64,000 nucleotides of DNA from Natronomonas salina (GTDB lineage Archaea > Halobacteriota > Halobacteria > Halobacteriales > Haloarculaceae). The translations under genes and the position numbers were made by a program. A model generated the notes under the pieces. It saw nothing but the letters and a program-made list of their open reading frames with translations. It was not told where the DNA came from and made no database searches. Positions 30,795 through 38,787 of this stretch are shown in pieces; positions within the stretch are counted from its first letter, which is position 1, and each line of letters starts with the position of its first letter. The DNA lies in NCBI RefSeq assembly GCF_013391105.1, contig NZ_CP058335.1, positions 124,001 through 188,000 on the forward strand, read 5' to 3'.

Positions 30795-31403
30795 ATGGCC
30801 GACGAGGAGGCGACCGCCGCCGAGGTGGTCGAGAAGCTGGAGTCCCTGGAGGATTCGGTGGACTCGCCGGACGAACAGCAGAAGGCCCGGCGGATTCGAC
30901 GACTCGGAGAGGGGCTCTACCACCTCGAACAGCAGGCGCTGGGGAACGTCGAGCGCCGCATCCAGCGGTACACCTCCCGCGACGTCGTCGAGTCGTTCGT
31001 CGGGTCGACGGTGTTCTCGATCCCGCTGTTAGTCGAGGGCGGCGTCGGCGAGATCGGCGAGCACTTCGCGACGGGGCTCGTCTACGGCGTCCCGGTGTAC
31101 CTCCTCGGCAACGTCGCGTTCGTCGTCGCGGTCACGGCGGGGTTGCTGTACTACGCTGAGTTCCGCGAGGTGGAGCTGACGTACGTCTTCGGGTTCGTCC
31201 CGCGTCGCCTGGCGGCGGTGCTCGTCATCTCCTTCTGTTCGGCCGCGCTGACGATGGCGATGTGGGGGCGGCTCAACCCGACGCAGCCGTTCCTCTCGCT
31301 GTGTCAGGTGAGCGTCGTCTGGACGGCCGGGTCCTTCGGCGCCGGCCTGGGCGACATCCTCCCCGGGCAGAGCGAGGGGCGCGACCTGAGCGAGGTCGTC
31401 TAG
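30795..31403 (+). CDS. DUF2391 integral membrane protein
   Basis: 202 residues. A coiled-coil N terminus (EVVEKLESLEDSVDSPDEQQ) precedes four or five membrane helices from about 75 to 185. SRDVVESFVGSTVFSIPLLVEGGV and YYAEFREVELTYVFGFVPRRL are typical of the DUF2391/TIGR02587-like family. Function unknown. Confidence 0.82.
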   Translation: MADEEATAAEVVEKLESLEDSVDSPDEQQKARRIRRLGEGLYHLEQQALGNVERRIQRYTSRDVVESFVGSTVFSIPLLVEGGVGEIGEHFATGLVYGVPVYLLGNVAFVVAVTAGLLYYAEFREVELTYVFGFVPRRLAAVLVISFCSAALTMAMWGRLNPTQPFLSLCQVSVVWTAGSFGAGLGDILPGQSEGRDLSEVV

Positions 31404-31407
31404 GAGG

Positions 31408-31674
31408 TCACTCGAAGCCGGCGCTGGGCTCGCTGTCCTCGTACTGCTGTCGCTGGGCGCGGCCGATCGGGATGCCGCCGAACAGCGCCGCGACGACGAG
31501 TAACGCTGCCGAGAGCACAACGTAGTCGCCGCTGGGGTCGTACCCCGCCAGGTGGGCGCCCGTCGAGACGACGAACACCGTCACGTAGAAGGCGAGGATG
31601 GCGAGGACGATCAGCACCACGAAGGTCACGACCGTCTGTACGAGGCCGCCGAGGATGCGGACGAGTCGACTCAT
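31408..31674 (-). CDS. Small two-helix membrane protein
   Basis: 88 residues, two strong membrane helices (about 12-38 and 50-68) separated by an acidic external loop, with a cytosolic polar tail. No motif recognised. Convergent with the DUF2391 gene. Confidence 0.68.
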   Translation of the reverse strand: MSRLVRILGGLVQTVVTFVVLIVLAILAFYVTVFVVSTGAHLAGYDPSGDYVVLSAALLVVAALFGGIPIGRAQRQQYEDSEPSAGFE

Positions 31675-31734
31675 CGGCGCGGTGTTCGCCCGGCCCCGGT
31701 ATGAATCTGTCCTGTGGCCCGCCGAGGCGGCCCG

Positions 31735-33348
31735 CTACAGCAGGGCGCCGGGGTTCATGATGCCGTCGGGGTCCAGCGTCCGCTTCATCGACCGGAGCGC
31801 CTGCAGGTAGTTCTCCGGGACCTCCTCGTGGTAGTGGTCGCGGTGGACGCGCCCGACGGCGTGGTGGTGGGTGATGGTCGCGCCGTGCTCCATCAGCGTG
31901 TCCGAGGCGGTCTCCTTGATCCGTCGCCACTGCTCCAGTTCCGAACCCACCTCGGCCGGCGCCAGCAGCGTGTAATAGGGCGCCGGGCCGTCCTCGTAGA
32001 CGTGGGTGAACCGGCAGGACATGAACCCGGCGCCGCACTCCTCCCGCATCGCGCCGACGACGTTCTCCTGCAGGGCCGCGTGGAGGTCGGAGAACTGGTC
32101 CCAGGTGACGGCTGTCTCGAAGGTGTCGACGAGGACGCCCATCGAGACGAGCGCGTTGAACATGTAGGGGGCCTCGAAGAAGGAGTCTCGCCACGACCCC
32201 TCTTCGCTGTCCTCGCGCTCCTCTTCGACGTCGCCGGTCGAGCGGTCCTCGACCGACGGTCCGTCCGGGCAGGTGCCGCCGTGATCCTCCGCGATCGTCA
32301 TCGCTCGCTCGAGATCGTCCTCGACGGGGTGGTCGGTGGACTCGAAGCCGAGCAACAGCAGGTGGCTGCCGTCGAAGGCCAGCTCGTTCAGCATCGCCTC
32401 GTCGCTGTCCAGCAGCCGGCAGTTGGCGGGGTAGAGCCGCGCCTGGACGATCTCGCGGGTCGCCTCGACGGCGTCCCAGTAGTCGTCGAAGCGCATCGTC
32501 GCGCGGGCGCGGTGCGGCGGCCGTGGCTGGACGCGGGTCCAGCCCTCCGTTATGACGCCGAAGGCGCCCTCGCTGCCGAGCAGGAAGCGGTTCGGGTCCG
32601 GACCGGCCCCCGAGGCGGGCAGCCGACGGGTCTCCAGCGACCCGGCGGGCGTGACCGCCCGGACCGACTCGACGAAGTCGTCGATGTGGGTGTAGCGGGT
32701 GGCGAAGTGCCCGCCGGCGCGGGTGGCGACCCAGCCGCCGAACGTCGAGAACTCGTAGGACTGGGGGTAGTGGCGCAGCTGGAGGCCGTACTCGGCGAGC
32801 TGTTCCTGAATCTCCGGGCCGGTCGCGCCGGCCTGGATGCGCGCGCTCCGGGAGTGCTCGTCGACCTCCAGCACCCGGTCCATCTCGCGCATGTCCAGCG
32901 AGCAGACGCCGGCGTAGCCGTCGCCGTCGCACTCGACGCCGGCGACGACGCTCGTGCCGCCGCCGAAGGGGACGACCGCGACGTTCTCCCCGGTGGCCCA
33001 CTCGATTACCGCTTCGACGTCGTCCTCGTCGCGGGGCGTCGCCACGACGTCGGGCGCGGACGAGAAGTCGCCGTGGAAGCCGCGGACGAGGTCGCGGTAC
33101 CCCTTTCCGTAGGTGTGACTCGCTCGCGGACGGCGGTCGGCGGTGACGAACTCGGACAGGTCGTCGGGCACCTCGATCCGCGGGGCCGGCATCTCGACGT
33201 CGTCCAGGGTCGGGTAGTCCACGACGGGGCGCTCCGGGAAGCCGAGCATCCCCTCGATGCGGGCGGCGAGTTCCCGGCGCTCCTCGTCGTCGGGCAGCCG
33301 GTCCTCGTAGCCCCACGCCCAGAAGCTCAGCCGGCGGTCGTCGGTCAT
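31735..33348 (-). CDS. FAD-linked oxidase (alkyldihydroxyacetonephosphate synthase-like)
   Basis: 537 residues. The PCMH-type FAD domain has PFGGGTSVVAGVE (about 141-153), GPEIQEQLAEYGL and SYEFSTFGGWVATRAGGH (about 197-214). The C-terminal FAD-oxidase domain contains CGAGFMSCRFTHVYEDG and a His-rich ITHHHAVGRVHRDHY active-site strip (about 500-514), as in the AGPS branch rather than GlcD. Archaeal lipids do not need AGPS, so the substrate is likely a 2-hydroxy acid; this is inference. Confidence 0.9.
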   Translation of the reverse strand: MTDDRRLSFWAWGYEDRLPDDEERRELAARIEGMLGFPERPVVDYPTLDDVEMPAPRIEVPDDLSEFVTADRRPRASHTYGKGYRDLVRGFHGDFSSAPDVVATPRDEDDVEAVIEWATGENVAVVPFGGGTSVVAGVECDGDGYAGVCSLDMREMDRVLEVDEHSRSARIQAGATGPEIQEQLAEYGLQLRHYPQSYEFSTFGGWVATRAGGHFATRYTHIDDFVESVRAVTPAGSLETRRLPASGAGPDPNRFLLGSEGAFGVITEGWTRVQPRPPHRARATMRFDDYWDAVEATREIVQARLYPANCRLLDSDEAMLNELAFDGSHLLLLGFESTDHPVEDDLERAMTIAEDHGGTCPDGPSVEDRSTGDVEEEREDSEEGSWRDSFFEAPYMFNALVSMGVLVDTFETAVTWDQFSDLHAALQENVVGAMREECGAGFMSCRFTHVYEDGPAPYYTLLAPAEVGSELEQWRRIKETASDTLMEHGATITHHHAVGRVHRDHYHEEVPENYLQALRSMKRTLDPDGIMNPGALL

Positions 33349-33449
33349 GGTCCGACGGAAACGGGAGACCGGCTTAAAATTGCTGCCGGTCGTTAACGGG
33401 TCGCAGGCCGAAGGGAAAACGTTGTTATCGCGGCCCCGGACCTCCCGGT

Positions 33450-33749
33450 ATGTTCCCGCTCCACTCCGGACACGGAGAGGCCGAGTCGCTCGTGATCCTC
33501 GCGCTCGCGCTGGTGGTCGTCGGCGCGGCCTTCGCGCTCACCCGCGAGGGCTGGTCCCGCGTCGGGGCGCTCGCCGGCGTCGCGGTCGGCGCCGGCGCGA
33601 GCCGGCTCGCCCTCTCCGTCGTCGGCGTCCACGGCGACGCGACCCACCTCCTCGGCCACGGGCTCGAACTGAGCGCGCTGGTCGTCGTCGCGCTGGCGGG
33701 GTACTACGCGCTGTTCGACGCCCGGTCCGCGACCACGACCGACCTCTGA
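33450..33749 (+). CDS. Small membrane protein, unknown
   Basis: 99 residues with three predicted membrane helices (about 12-30, 35-52, 63-85). His residues in the loops (LHSGHGEAE, VHGDATHLLGHGLE) could bind metal or heme but no family is recognised. Starts about 100 bases from the divergent oxidase gene. Confidence 0.65.
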   Translation: MFPLHSGHGEAESLVILALALVVVGAAFALTREGWSRVGALAGVAVGAGASRLALSVVGVHGDATHLLGHGLELSALVVVALAGYYALFDARSATTTDL

Positions 33750-33750
33750 G

Positions 33751-33933
33751 ATGGTCATGGAGACGCCCCGCGAGCGGATGATCGGCCTGCTCGTCGCTGC
33801 CATCGTACTCCTCCTCGGCCGGGCTGTAGCGTACCAGTTCGGCGCACCGGGCGTCGTCGAGCGAGGTCTCTACCTCACGGCGCTGGGGTGTCTGCTCGCC
33901 TGCATCATCATCATCGTCGACGAACGCCGGTAG
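33751..33933 (+). CDS. Small two-helix membrane protein, unknown
   Basis: 60 residues, two membrane helices (about 10-28, 38-56) and a basic C terminus. It begins one base after the stop of the previous membrane gene, suggesting co-transcription. No motif recognised. Confidence 0.55.
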   Translation: MVMETPRERMIGLLVAAIVLLLGRAVAYQFGAPGVVERGLYLTALGCLLACIIIIVDERR

Positions 33934-33945
33934 AGCTACGGGCCC

Positions 33946-35229
33946 TCAATCGACCGACTCGGTCGCGCTCCTGGCTCCGGTCTTCTCCTCGCCGACCCGC
34001 GGGACGAACTGTCCGGTGACGCGGTGGACACCGACGAGGAGGATTCCCCCCGCGACGAGCGGCAGGACGGCGCAGGCGACGTAGACCGGCCAGAACCCGA
34101 CGGCGTCGACGAGCGGCAGCGAGACCATCGGGCCGAGCCCGCCGCCGACGTCGCCGAAGACGTTGTTCGTCCCGACGGCGCGGCCCATGCTGTCGTCGGG
34201 CGTCAGGTCGGCCAGCAGCGCCATCAGGGGACCGCTCGTCCCACCCTGACCGGCGCCGATCAGCAGGCAGGCGGCGGTCAGCGTCGGGACGGTGTCGGCG
34301 AAGGCGAACAGCACCAGCCCGACGAAGGTGACGACGAGGAATCCGAGGAGGGCGGGCACCCGGGAGCCGCGGCGGTCGCTGACGTAGCCGCTGAGGAACA
34401 TGAAGACGGCGGCCGAGAGGACGGTCACCGCCATGAACGCCCCGGAGGTGCCCTGGGCGTCGAGGCCGAACACCCCGATATCGTTGGCCTCGAGGAACAG
34501 CACGAGCGTCGCGAACAGGACGCCGATGTAGGCGAAGAGGACGGTGAAGTTGACGAGGCCGACGGTCACGGCTGGGACGGACGTGTCGACGTCCCAGGGC
34601 TTGACCGACCGGCGGGGCTCGCCCTCGACGTGGGTCTCGGGGACGGCGAGGTACGCCAGCAGGCTGGCGAACAGCGCGAACGCGGTCGCGACGACGAAGG
34701 CGGCGACGGTGCCGTAGAACTCGCTGACGACGCCGCCGACGACGAGGCCGGTCGGGAAGCCGAAGATGACGCCGCCGCGGATGAGCCCCATGTTCGTCCC
34801 GCGGCTGGTATCGTCGCTGAGGTCGGCGGCGATGGTGTAGGCCGTCGCGAAGACGAGCGCGCTGCCGACGCCCCAGGCGACCCGGGCGAGGAGGAACCAC
34901 GCAGAGGGCCACGACGACGCGACCGCGACGACGTAGCCGGCGGTGGCGACCCCCTGGACGGCGAGGCCGACGACGAACGGCGTCCGGGTGCCGACGCGGT
35001 CGACGACGATGCCCGACGGCGCGTTCGCGAACAGCCGGGTGAACCGGTTGGCGCTGAGGATGAGCCCGACCATGAACGGCGAGATGCCGAGGACGGCCCC
35101 GAGGTTCGGGAGGATGGGGAAGACGACGCCGCCGCCGAACCCGACGAAGAAGGTGCTGGCGATGACCGTCGCGATGGTCGCGTGGTCGGCGTCCAGCCTG
35201 TCGAAGGGGTTCGAGAGGAGCGTCCGCAC
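33946..35229 (-). CDS. MFS transporter
   Basis: 427 residues, twelve membrane helices. The loop 2-3 signature is ANAPSGIVVDRVGTRTP (about 69-85), with a second half-signature LSGYVSDRRGSRVPAL. It looks like an H+-coupled exporter of the DHA1/YfcJ-like type; substrate unknown. The start is a GTG at 35229, with TATA-like TTTACT about 27 bases upstream and an 18-bp palindrome between them, so expression is probably repressor-controlled. Confidence 0.92.
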   Translation of the reverse strand: MRTLLSNPFDRLDADHATIATVIASTFFVGFGGGVVFPILPNLGAVLGISPFMVGLILSANRFTRLFANAPSGIVVDRVGTRTPFVVGLAVQGVATAGYVVAVASSWPSAWFLLARVAWGVGSALVFATAYTIAADLSDDTSRGTNMGLIRGGVIFGFPTGLVVGGVVSEFYGTVAAFVVATAFALFASLLAYLAVPETHVEGEPRRSVKPWDVDTSVPAVTVGLVNFTVLFAYIGVLFATLVLFLEANDIGVFGLDAQGTSGAFMAVTVLSAAVFMFLSGYVSDRRGSRVPALLGFLVVTFVGLVLFAFADTVPTLTAACLLIGAGQGGTSGPLMALLADLTPDDSMGRAVGTNNVFGDVGGGLGPMVSLPLVDAVGFWPVYVACAVLPLVAGGILLVGVHRVTGQFVPRVGEEKTGARSATESVD

Positions 35230-35233
35230 GTGT

Positions 35234-35251
35234 TGACTGACCGGTCAGTCA
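35234..35251. promoter_or_regulatory. Perfect palindrome, probable TetR-type operator
   Basis: TGACTGACC-GGTCAGTCA is an exact 18-bp palindrome, ending 4 bases before the MFS start codon and lying between its TATA-like element and the predicted transcription start. This size and symmetry fit a TetR/AcrR-family operator. No TetR-like gene is present in the window. Confidence 0.7.
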
Positions 35252-35315
35252 GTAAAGACGGTTTCGGAGTCGGTCGGAACGTAGCACTCCGACGAGAGGC
35301 CGTCACCGATCGCGG

Positions 35316-35549
35316 TCAATCGTCCGAGGGGGCCACCGACGACGTCGTCTCCCCGCAGTTCGAACAGGTGTGCGGGGCGTCGTTGAGGTAGACCTCGCCG
35401 CAGCCAGGGCACTCGTAGACGTGCTTACCGGTCTCCGGCGGGCCGCCGTCGGTCGCAGCTTCCGGCCGTTCCTCGGTCGCGTCCGCTCCGGCTTCGTCGT
35501 CGCCACCGCCCGTGAAGAGCTCTCGTAGCAGGCGAAGTGGGTCGACCAT
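35316..35549 (-). CDS. Small zinc-ribbon protein
   Basis: 77 residues. Short N-terminal helix (MVDPLRLLRELF), an acidic linker, and a C-terminal zinc ribbon YECPGCGEVYLNDAPHTCSN (about 44-63) with CxxC pairs. AT-rich DNA upstream includes a TATA-like element. Role unknown. Confidence 0.8.
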   Translation of the reverse strand: MVDPLRLLRELFTGGGDDEAGADATEERPEAATDGGPPETGKHVYECPGCGEVYLNDAPHTCSNCGETTSSVAPSDD

Positions 35550-35629
35550 CTACAACGGCCTAGTCGTTTCAAATAGTTAAGATTTTCTGGCGTGTGCGTC
35601 CCGAGACGTCCCCGGCGGGAATATCCGTG

Positions 35630-36229
35630 TCACCGTCCGAGACGGTCGCGCGCGGTGTCGACGGCGTCGGCGACCCGTACGCGGTCCTCGATACCGCTCC
35701 GGTCGGCCCACTCTCTGACCGGGTACCCCCTGATCTCGACGCCGTAGTAGGCCCACGCCTCGTCGGCGGGGACGCCCTCGCGCTGGAGATGCTGCAGTAT
35801 CGCTTCCGCCAGCCGCTGGCCGGCGTCCCCGTCGGGTGGCTTCCGCGCGAGGACGGGGTCGACGCCGTCGAACTCCCGGTCGAGCAGCCGTCTCGCGGCC
35901 TGGTGGTGGGAGACGCGGAGGACGGTACGGTCGACCTGGTCGTACCGTTCGACGGCGTCGAGGAGCCGGTCCCACTCGCCGCGGGAGCGGTCCTGCAGGA
36001 CGACCACCGCGCCGGTGTCGCGGACCACCTCGAGGTCACCGCGGCGGACGTCCGCCAGGAGGTCGTCCCACCGTGACTCGATCGCGTCCTGGACCCTGGC
36101 CAGGAGCCCGCGGGCCTCGGGGACGTCCAGGGCGTCGGGATGCTCCGGGTCGTCGTAGTGGTCGATGACGGCCGCTATCTCCTCGTCTTCGACGTGTCGC
36201 GTCCGTTCTGCATCGGTCGTGTCGGTCAT
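35630..36229 (-). CDS. Haloarchaeal protein of unknown function
   Basis: 199 residues, acidic and mainly helical, with a central strand region (LEVVRDTGAVVVLQDRS) and RTVLRVSHHQAARRLLDREF. The pattern LAEAILQHLQREGVPADEAWAYYG suggests a folded helical bundle. No known motif, signal or membrane segment. Confidence 0.7.
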   Translation of the reverse strand: MTDTTDAERTRHVEDEEIAAVIDHYDDPEHPDALDVPEARGLLARVQDAIESRWDDLLADVRRGDLEVVRDTGAVVVLQDRSRGEWDRLLDAVERYDQVDRTVLRVSHHQAARRLLDREFDGVDPVLARKPPDGDAGQRLAEAILQHLQREGVPADEAWAYYGVEIRGYPVREWADRSGIEDRVRVADAVDTARDRLGR

Positions 36230-36348
36230 GTCAGGCGAGGTCTGGGCCGACCCGTCGTTTCGACGTGAGTGTCACAACCCCCTTAGTTGTCTGCATCGCC
36301 GGACCGGACGTGGCCGACGACTGCTCGACGGGACCCGGCGACAGGACC

Positions 36349-36759
36349 ATGGACCGACTGCATCAGGAGCGACTCGACGGAGAGGAGGGAAGCCAGCCGA
36401 GCGATAGACCGGAGCCCAGCCCAGAGGACGACGGCCTCGACGGCGTCTCGGAGGCGGAGACCATAGGCGACGTCGTCGACGTGGCCGCGTTCGGCCGACG
36501 GCTCCCCGGCGGCTGGGGGGTCGGCGTGGAGGTACTCCCGTTCGACGACGAACCGCTGGCTGAGGTGCTGGTCGTCCGGCGGAGTTCCGAGGACTCGCGG
36601 CTCGTCCTGAAGCCGGTCGAGATGGCCGACCCCTGGGGGAAGGTCGAGTGCTTCGAGCGACGCCGGTTCGAAGGGACCCGCGAGCGCATCCTGGCGACGG
36701 ACTCCCTCGAGGCGGCGCTCAGGGCGGCCACGAACTGGGCCCACCAGCGGAGCGGGTGA
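36349..36759 (+). CDS. Haloarchaeal protein of unknown function
   Basis: About 136 residues. An acidic, low-complexity N terminus is followed by a compact beta-rich domain (GDVVDVAAFGRRLPGGWGVG, VLVVRRSSEDSRLVLKPVEM) and a helix (LEAALRAATNWAHQRSG). Start is uncertain: the in-frame GTG at 36310 lies about 25 bases after a TATA-like CTTAGT and may be the real leaderless start; ATG 36349 is used here. Confidence 0.6.
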   Translation: MDRLHQERLDGEEGSQPSDRPEPSPEDDGLDGVSEAETIGDVVDVAAFGRRLPGGWGVGVEVLPFDDEPLAEVLVVRRSSEDSRLVLKPVEMADPWGKVECFERRRFEGTRERILATDSLEAALRAATNWAHQRSG

Positions 36760-36838
36760 CCTCCCGGTACCATGACCGCCGAATCAGTCGCTGAGTCCGA
36801 CGGAACAGGGGTATAGATGGGTGTGCTACGGACGCGCA

Positions 36839-37018
36839 ATGCAGGGGAAGCGTCCGGACCTCCCGGAACCCGAGAGCATCGAAGACGGCGAAGAGATCAT
36901 CTGCGCGTACGACGACGTCGACGAGACCCCGTCGTTCCTCGTGGCGGACATCACCCGCGACGACGCGTGGCTCTCCATCGCGGTGGAGGAGGCGAGGGAG
37001 CTCGACGCCTGGCGGTGA
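36839..37018 (+). CDS. Small acidic haloarchaeal protein (DUF7556-like)
   Basis: 59 residues, MQGKRPDLPEPESIEDGEEI-type start with ICAYDDVDETPSFLVADITR and DDAWLSIAVEEARELDAWR. One Cys, no membrane segment. GTATAG about 25 bases before the ATG at 36839 supports this start over the ATG at 36821. Confidence 0.7.
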   Translation: MQGKRPDLPEPESIEDGEEIICAYDDVDETPSFLVADITRDDAWLSIAVEEARELDAWR

Positions 37019-37101
37019 CGGACCCGGGTACCGATCCCGGGGGGTACGGGCGCGCACAGTTCGAAAACCATAGTTATACCGTCCGAGACTCCGACTGAGG
37101 G

Positions 37102-38187
37102 ATGATGCGCGACGCGCCGGGGCGGAAGTACTGGGGGCTCATCCTGATCACCATCGGCGTGGCCTTCGCCGCCGCGGGGCTGACCTTCTGGTTCGCCTGG
37201 GGGTTCCCGGAGACGTCCGCGGCCAACCAGGTCGTCCTCGGCATCGTCGTCCACGTCCTGTTCGGCTACATCGTCGTGATGTCCGGGATCACCATCTACC
37301 GCAGCGACCTGGCCTACGAGGAGGCGCTGATCGCCGCGAAGTGGTGTCTCGGCGGCCTGCTGTTGATGACCGGGCTCGTCGTCTGGTCCGAGGTGCCGAC
37401 CCTCGAGGACGGCCCGACCCTGACGTTCCTCTACCAGCTGGTGGTCGTCGGCTCCGTCGGCGCCGCCGCGGGGGTCCTCATCGGTCTGAACCGCGGTCAG
37501 GCGGTCCAGAACGCACGGCTCGTGACGGAACACGGCGACCAGCAGGAGACGCTCGTCTTCCTGCTGCAGCTGCTCCGCCACGACACCCAGAACGACCTCA
37601 CCACCATCTCGGGGTACGTCGACCTCCTGGAGGACCACGTCGAGAGCGAGACGGGGAAGGAACACCTCGCCCGGATCGAGCGCCGGACGGAGTCGATGCG
37701 CGACCTCTTCCGGACCGCGGGGACGATCCTCGAGTCAGAGACCGGCCGCCGATCGACCGAAGTGGTCGACCTCACGCGGGTGCTGCGCGACCAGATCGAC
37801 CACGTCGGAGCCATCGAGGGGGTCACCGTCGAGACCGACCTCGAGGCGGACCTGGAGGTAGCGGTCGACCCGCTGGTCGACGAACTGTTCCGGAACGTCT
37901 TCGACAACGCGATCGCCCACAACCCGATCGAGGGCCTGACCATCTCGGTGTCGTCCCGCGCCGAAGGCGACGAGGCGGTCGTCGAGGTGGCCGACGACGG
38001 CGAGGGGATCCCGGCGGACATCCGCGAGGACGTCTTCGACCCGGACGTGCGACGCCCGGACAGCGAGGGTGACGGACTGGGGCTCTACCTGGTCCGAAAG
38101 CTCGTCGATTCCTACGGCGGCACGATATCGGTCTCGGAGACCGACCCGTCGGGGACGCGGTTCACGGTACGGCTGCCTCGGGTCTGA
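37102..38187 (+). CDS. Membrane histidine kinase
   Basis: 361 residues. Four membrane helices occupy 10-130 (LILITIGVAFAAAGLTFWFA, VVLGIVVHVLFGYIVVM, LLLMTGLVVW, LVVVGSVGAAAGVLIGL). A kinase core follows: H160 in LLRHDTQND, N box LFRNVFDNAIAHN, G1 DDGEGIP, G2 GDGLGLYLVRKL. There is no PAS or receiver domain, so the sensor is presumably the membrane part. GTTATACC lies about 26 bases upstream of the ATG. Followed by a G-rich stretch. Confidence 0.92.
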   Translation: MMRDAPGRKYWGLILITIGVAFAAAGLTFWFAWGFPETSAANQVVLGIVVHVLFGYIVVMSGITIYRSDLAYEEALIAAKWCLGGLLLMTGLVVWSEVPTLEDGPTLTFLYQLVVVGSVGAAAGVLIGLNRGQAVQNARLVTEHGDQQETLVFLLQLLRHDTQNDLTTISGYVDLLEDHVESETGKEHLARIERRTESMRDLFRTAGTILESETGRRSTEVVDLTRVLRDQIDHVGAIEGVTVETDLEADLEVAVDPLVDELFRNVFDNAIAHNPIEGLTISVSSRAEGDEAVVEVADDGEGIPADIREDVFDPDVRRPDSEGDGLGLYLVRKLVDSYGGTISVSETDPSGTRFTVRLPRV

Positions 38188-38787
38188 ACGGGGTCGGGAA
38201 AACGGGGGTGGGGATGGGGGAAAGGGGGGTGGGGATGGGGTGGGGAGTCGTCGCCGCCGCGCTGCCGACGGCCCGGGGGACCATGTCTGAGGGTCCGTCC
38301 GTCGACCAGCGCAATCGATGGTTCGTCGCCGAGGAGGGAGTACTTAGTGGTTAATATATTTGGTACTCAAGACGTAACCAGCCGATTATGGCGTCGAGAG
38401 GTCGTCTATAGAGGGATCTCTTCGTCCATCTATTGCCCCCGTCAGTTCCTTCGTAGTTCGTATGGGCTCTCACAGAGAACTCGAACATCGGAGGAGGAAC
38501 AGACGACCGACGTTCTTGAGAGGACCGTTCATCACCGGCGACAGGCCCACGGTGCGCCGGTCGCGACTACGAACCGGGCGTCCACCTCTCTGGCGCACCG
38601 TCGGTCGACGCCCTATCCCCCATCCCCACAGGGGCTTCCCCCTCCCTCTCTCCCTCTCCTGAAGTGCAACTCTCAGCGCTGGGCCGACGTGCCGCCGCTC
38701 CCTCCGGGCCCTCGCCGTCCCGCGAACCTCACTAGTGGAAACCGTCTGAACCACTAATGTACCGTCCCTGAAAGGCTCGGACAAGAG
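38188..38787. other. 600-bp non-coding region with G-tracts and inverted elements
   Basis: No convincing gene. 38204-38246 on the plus strand is a run of seven or more G4-G6 tracts split by T, AT or AAA, able to form G-quadruplexes. 38612-38629 is nearly the reverse complement of 38208-38225 (one mismatch). GTACTTAGTGGTT at 38340-38352 is matched in inverse orientation by AACCACTAATGTAC at 38749-38762, and CACTAGTGG occurs at 38730-38738. TTAATATATT at 38351-38360 is a promoter-like element whose transcript is unknown. The right end carries the transducer promoter. Confidence 0.5.

Noticed and set aside
38347-38757. 136-codon frame in the long spacer before the transducer
   Set aside because: Pro/Arg/Ser-rich, no motif, no SD, and codon use unlike neighbours; region treated as non-coding.
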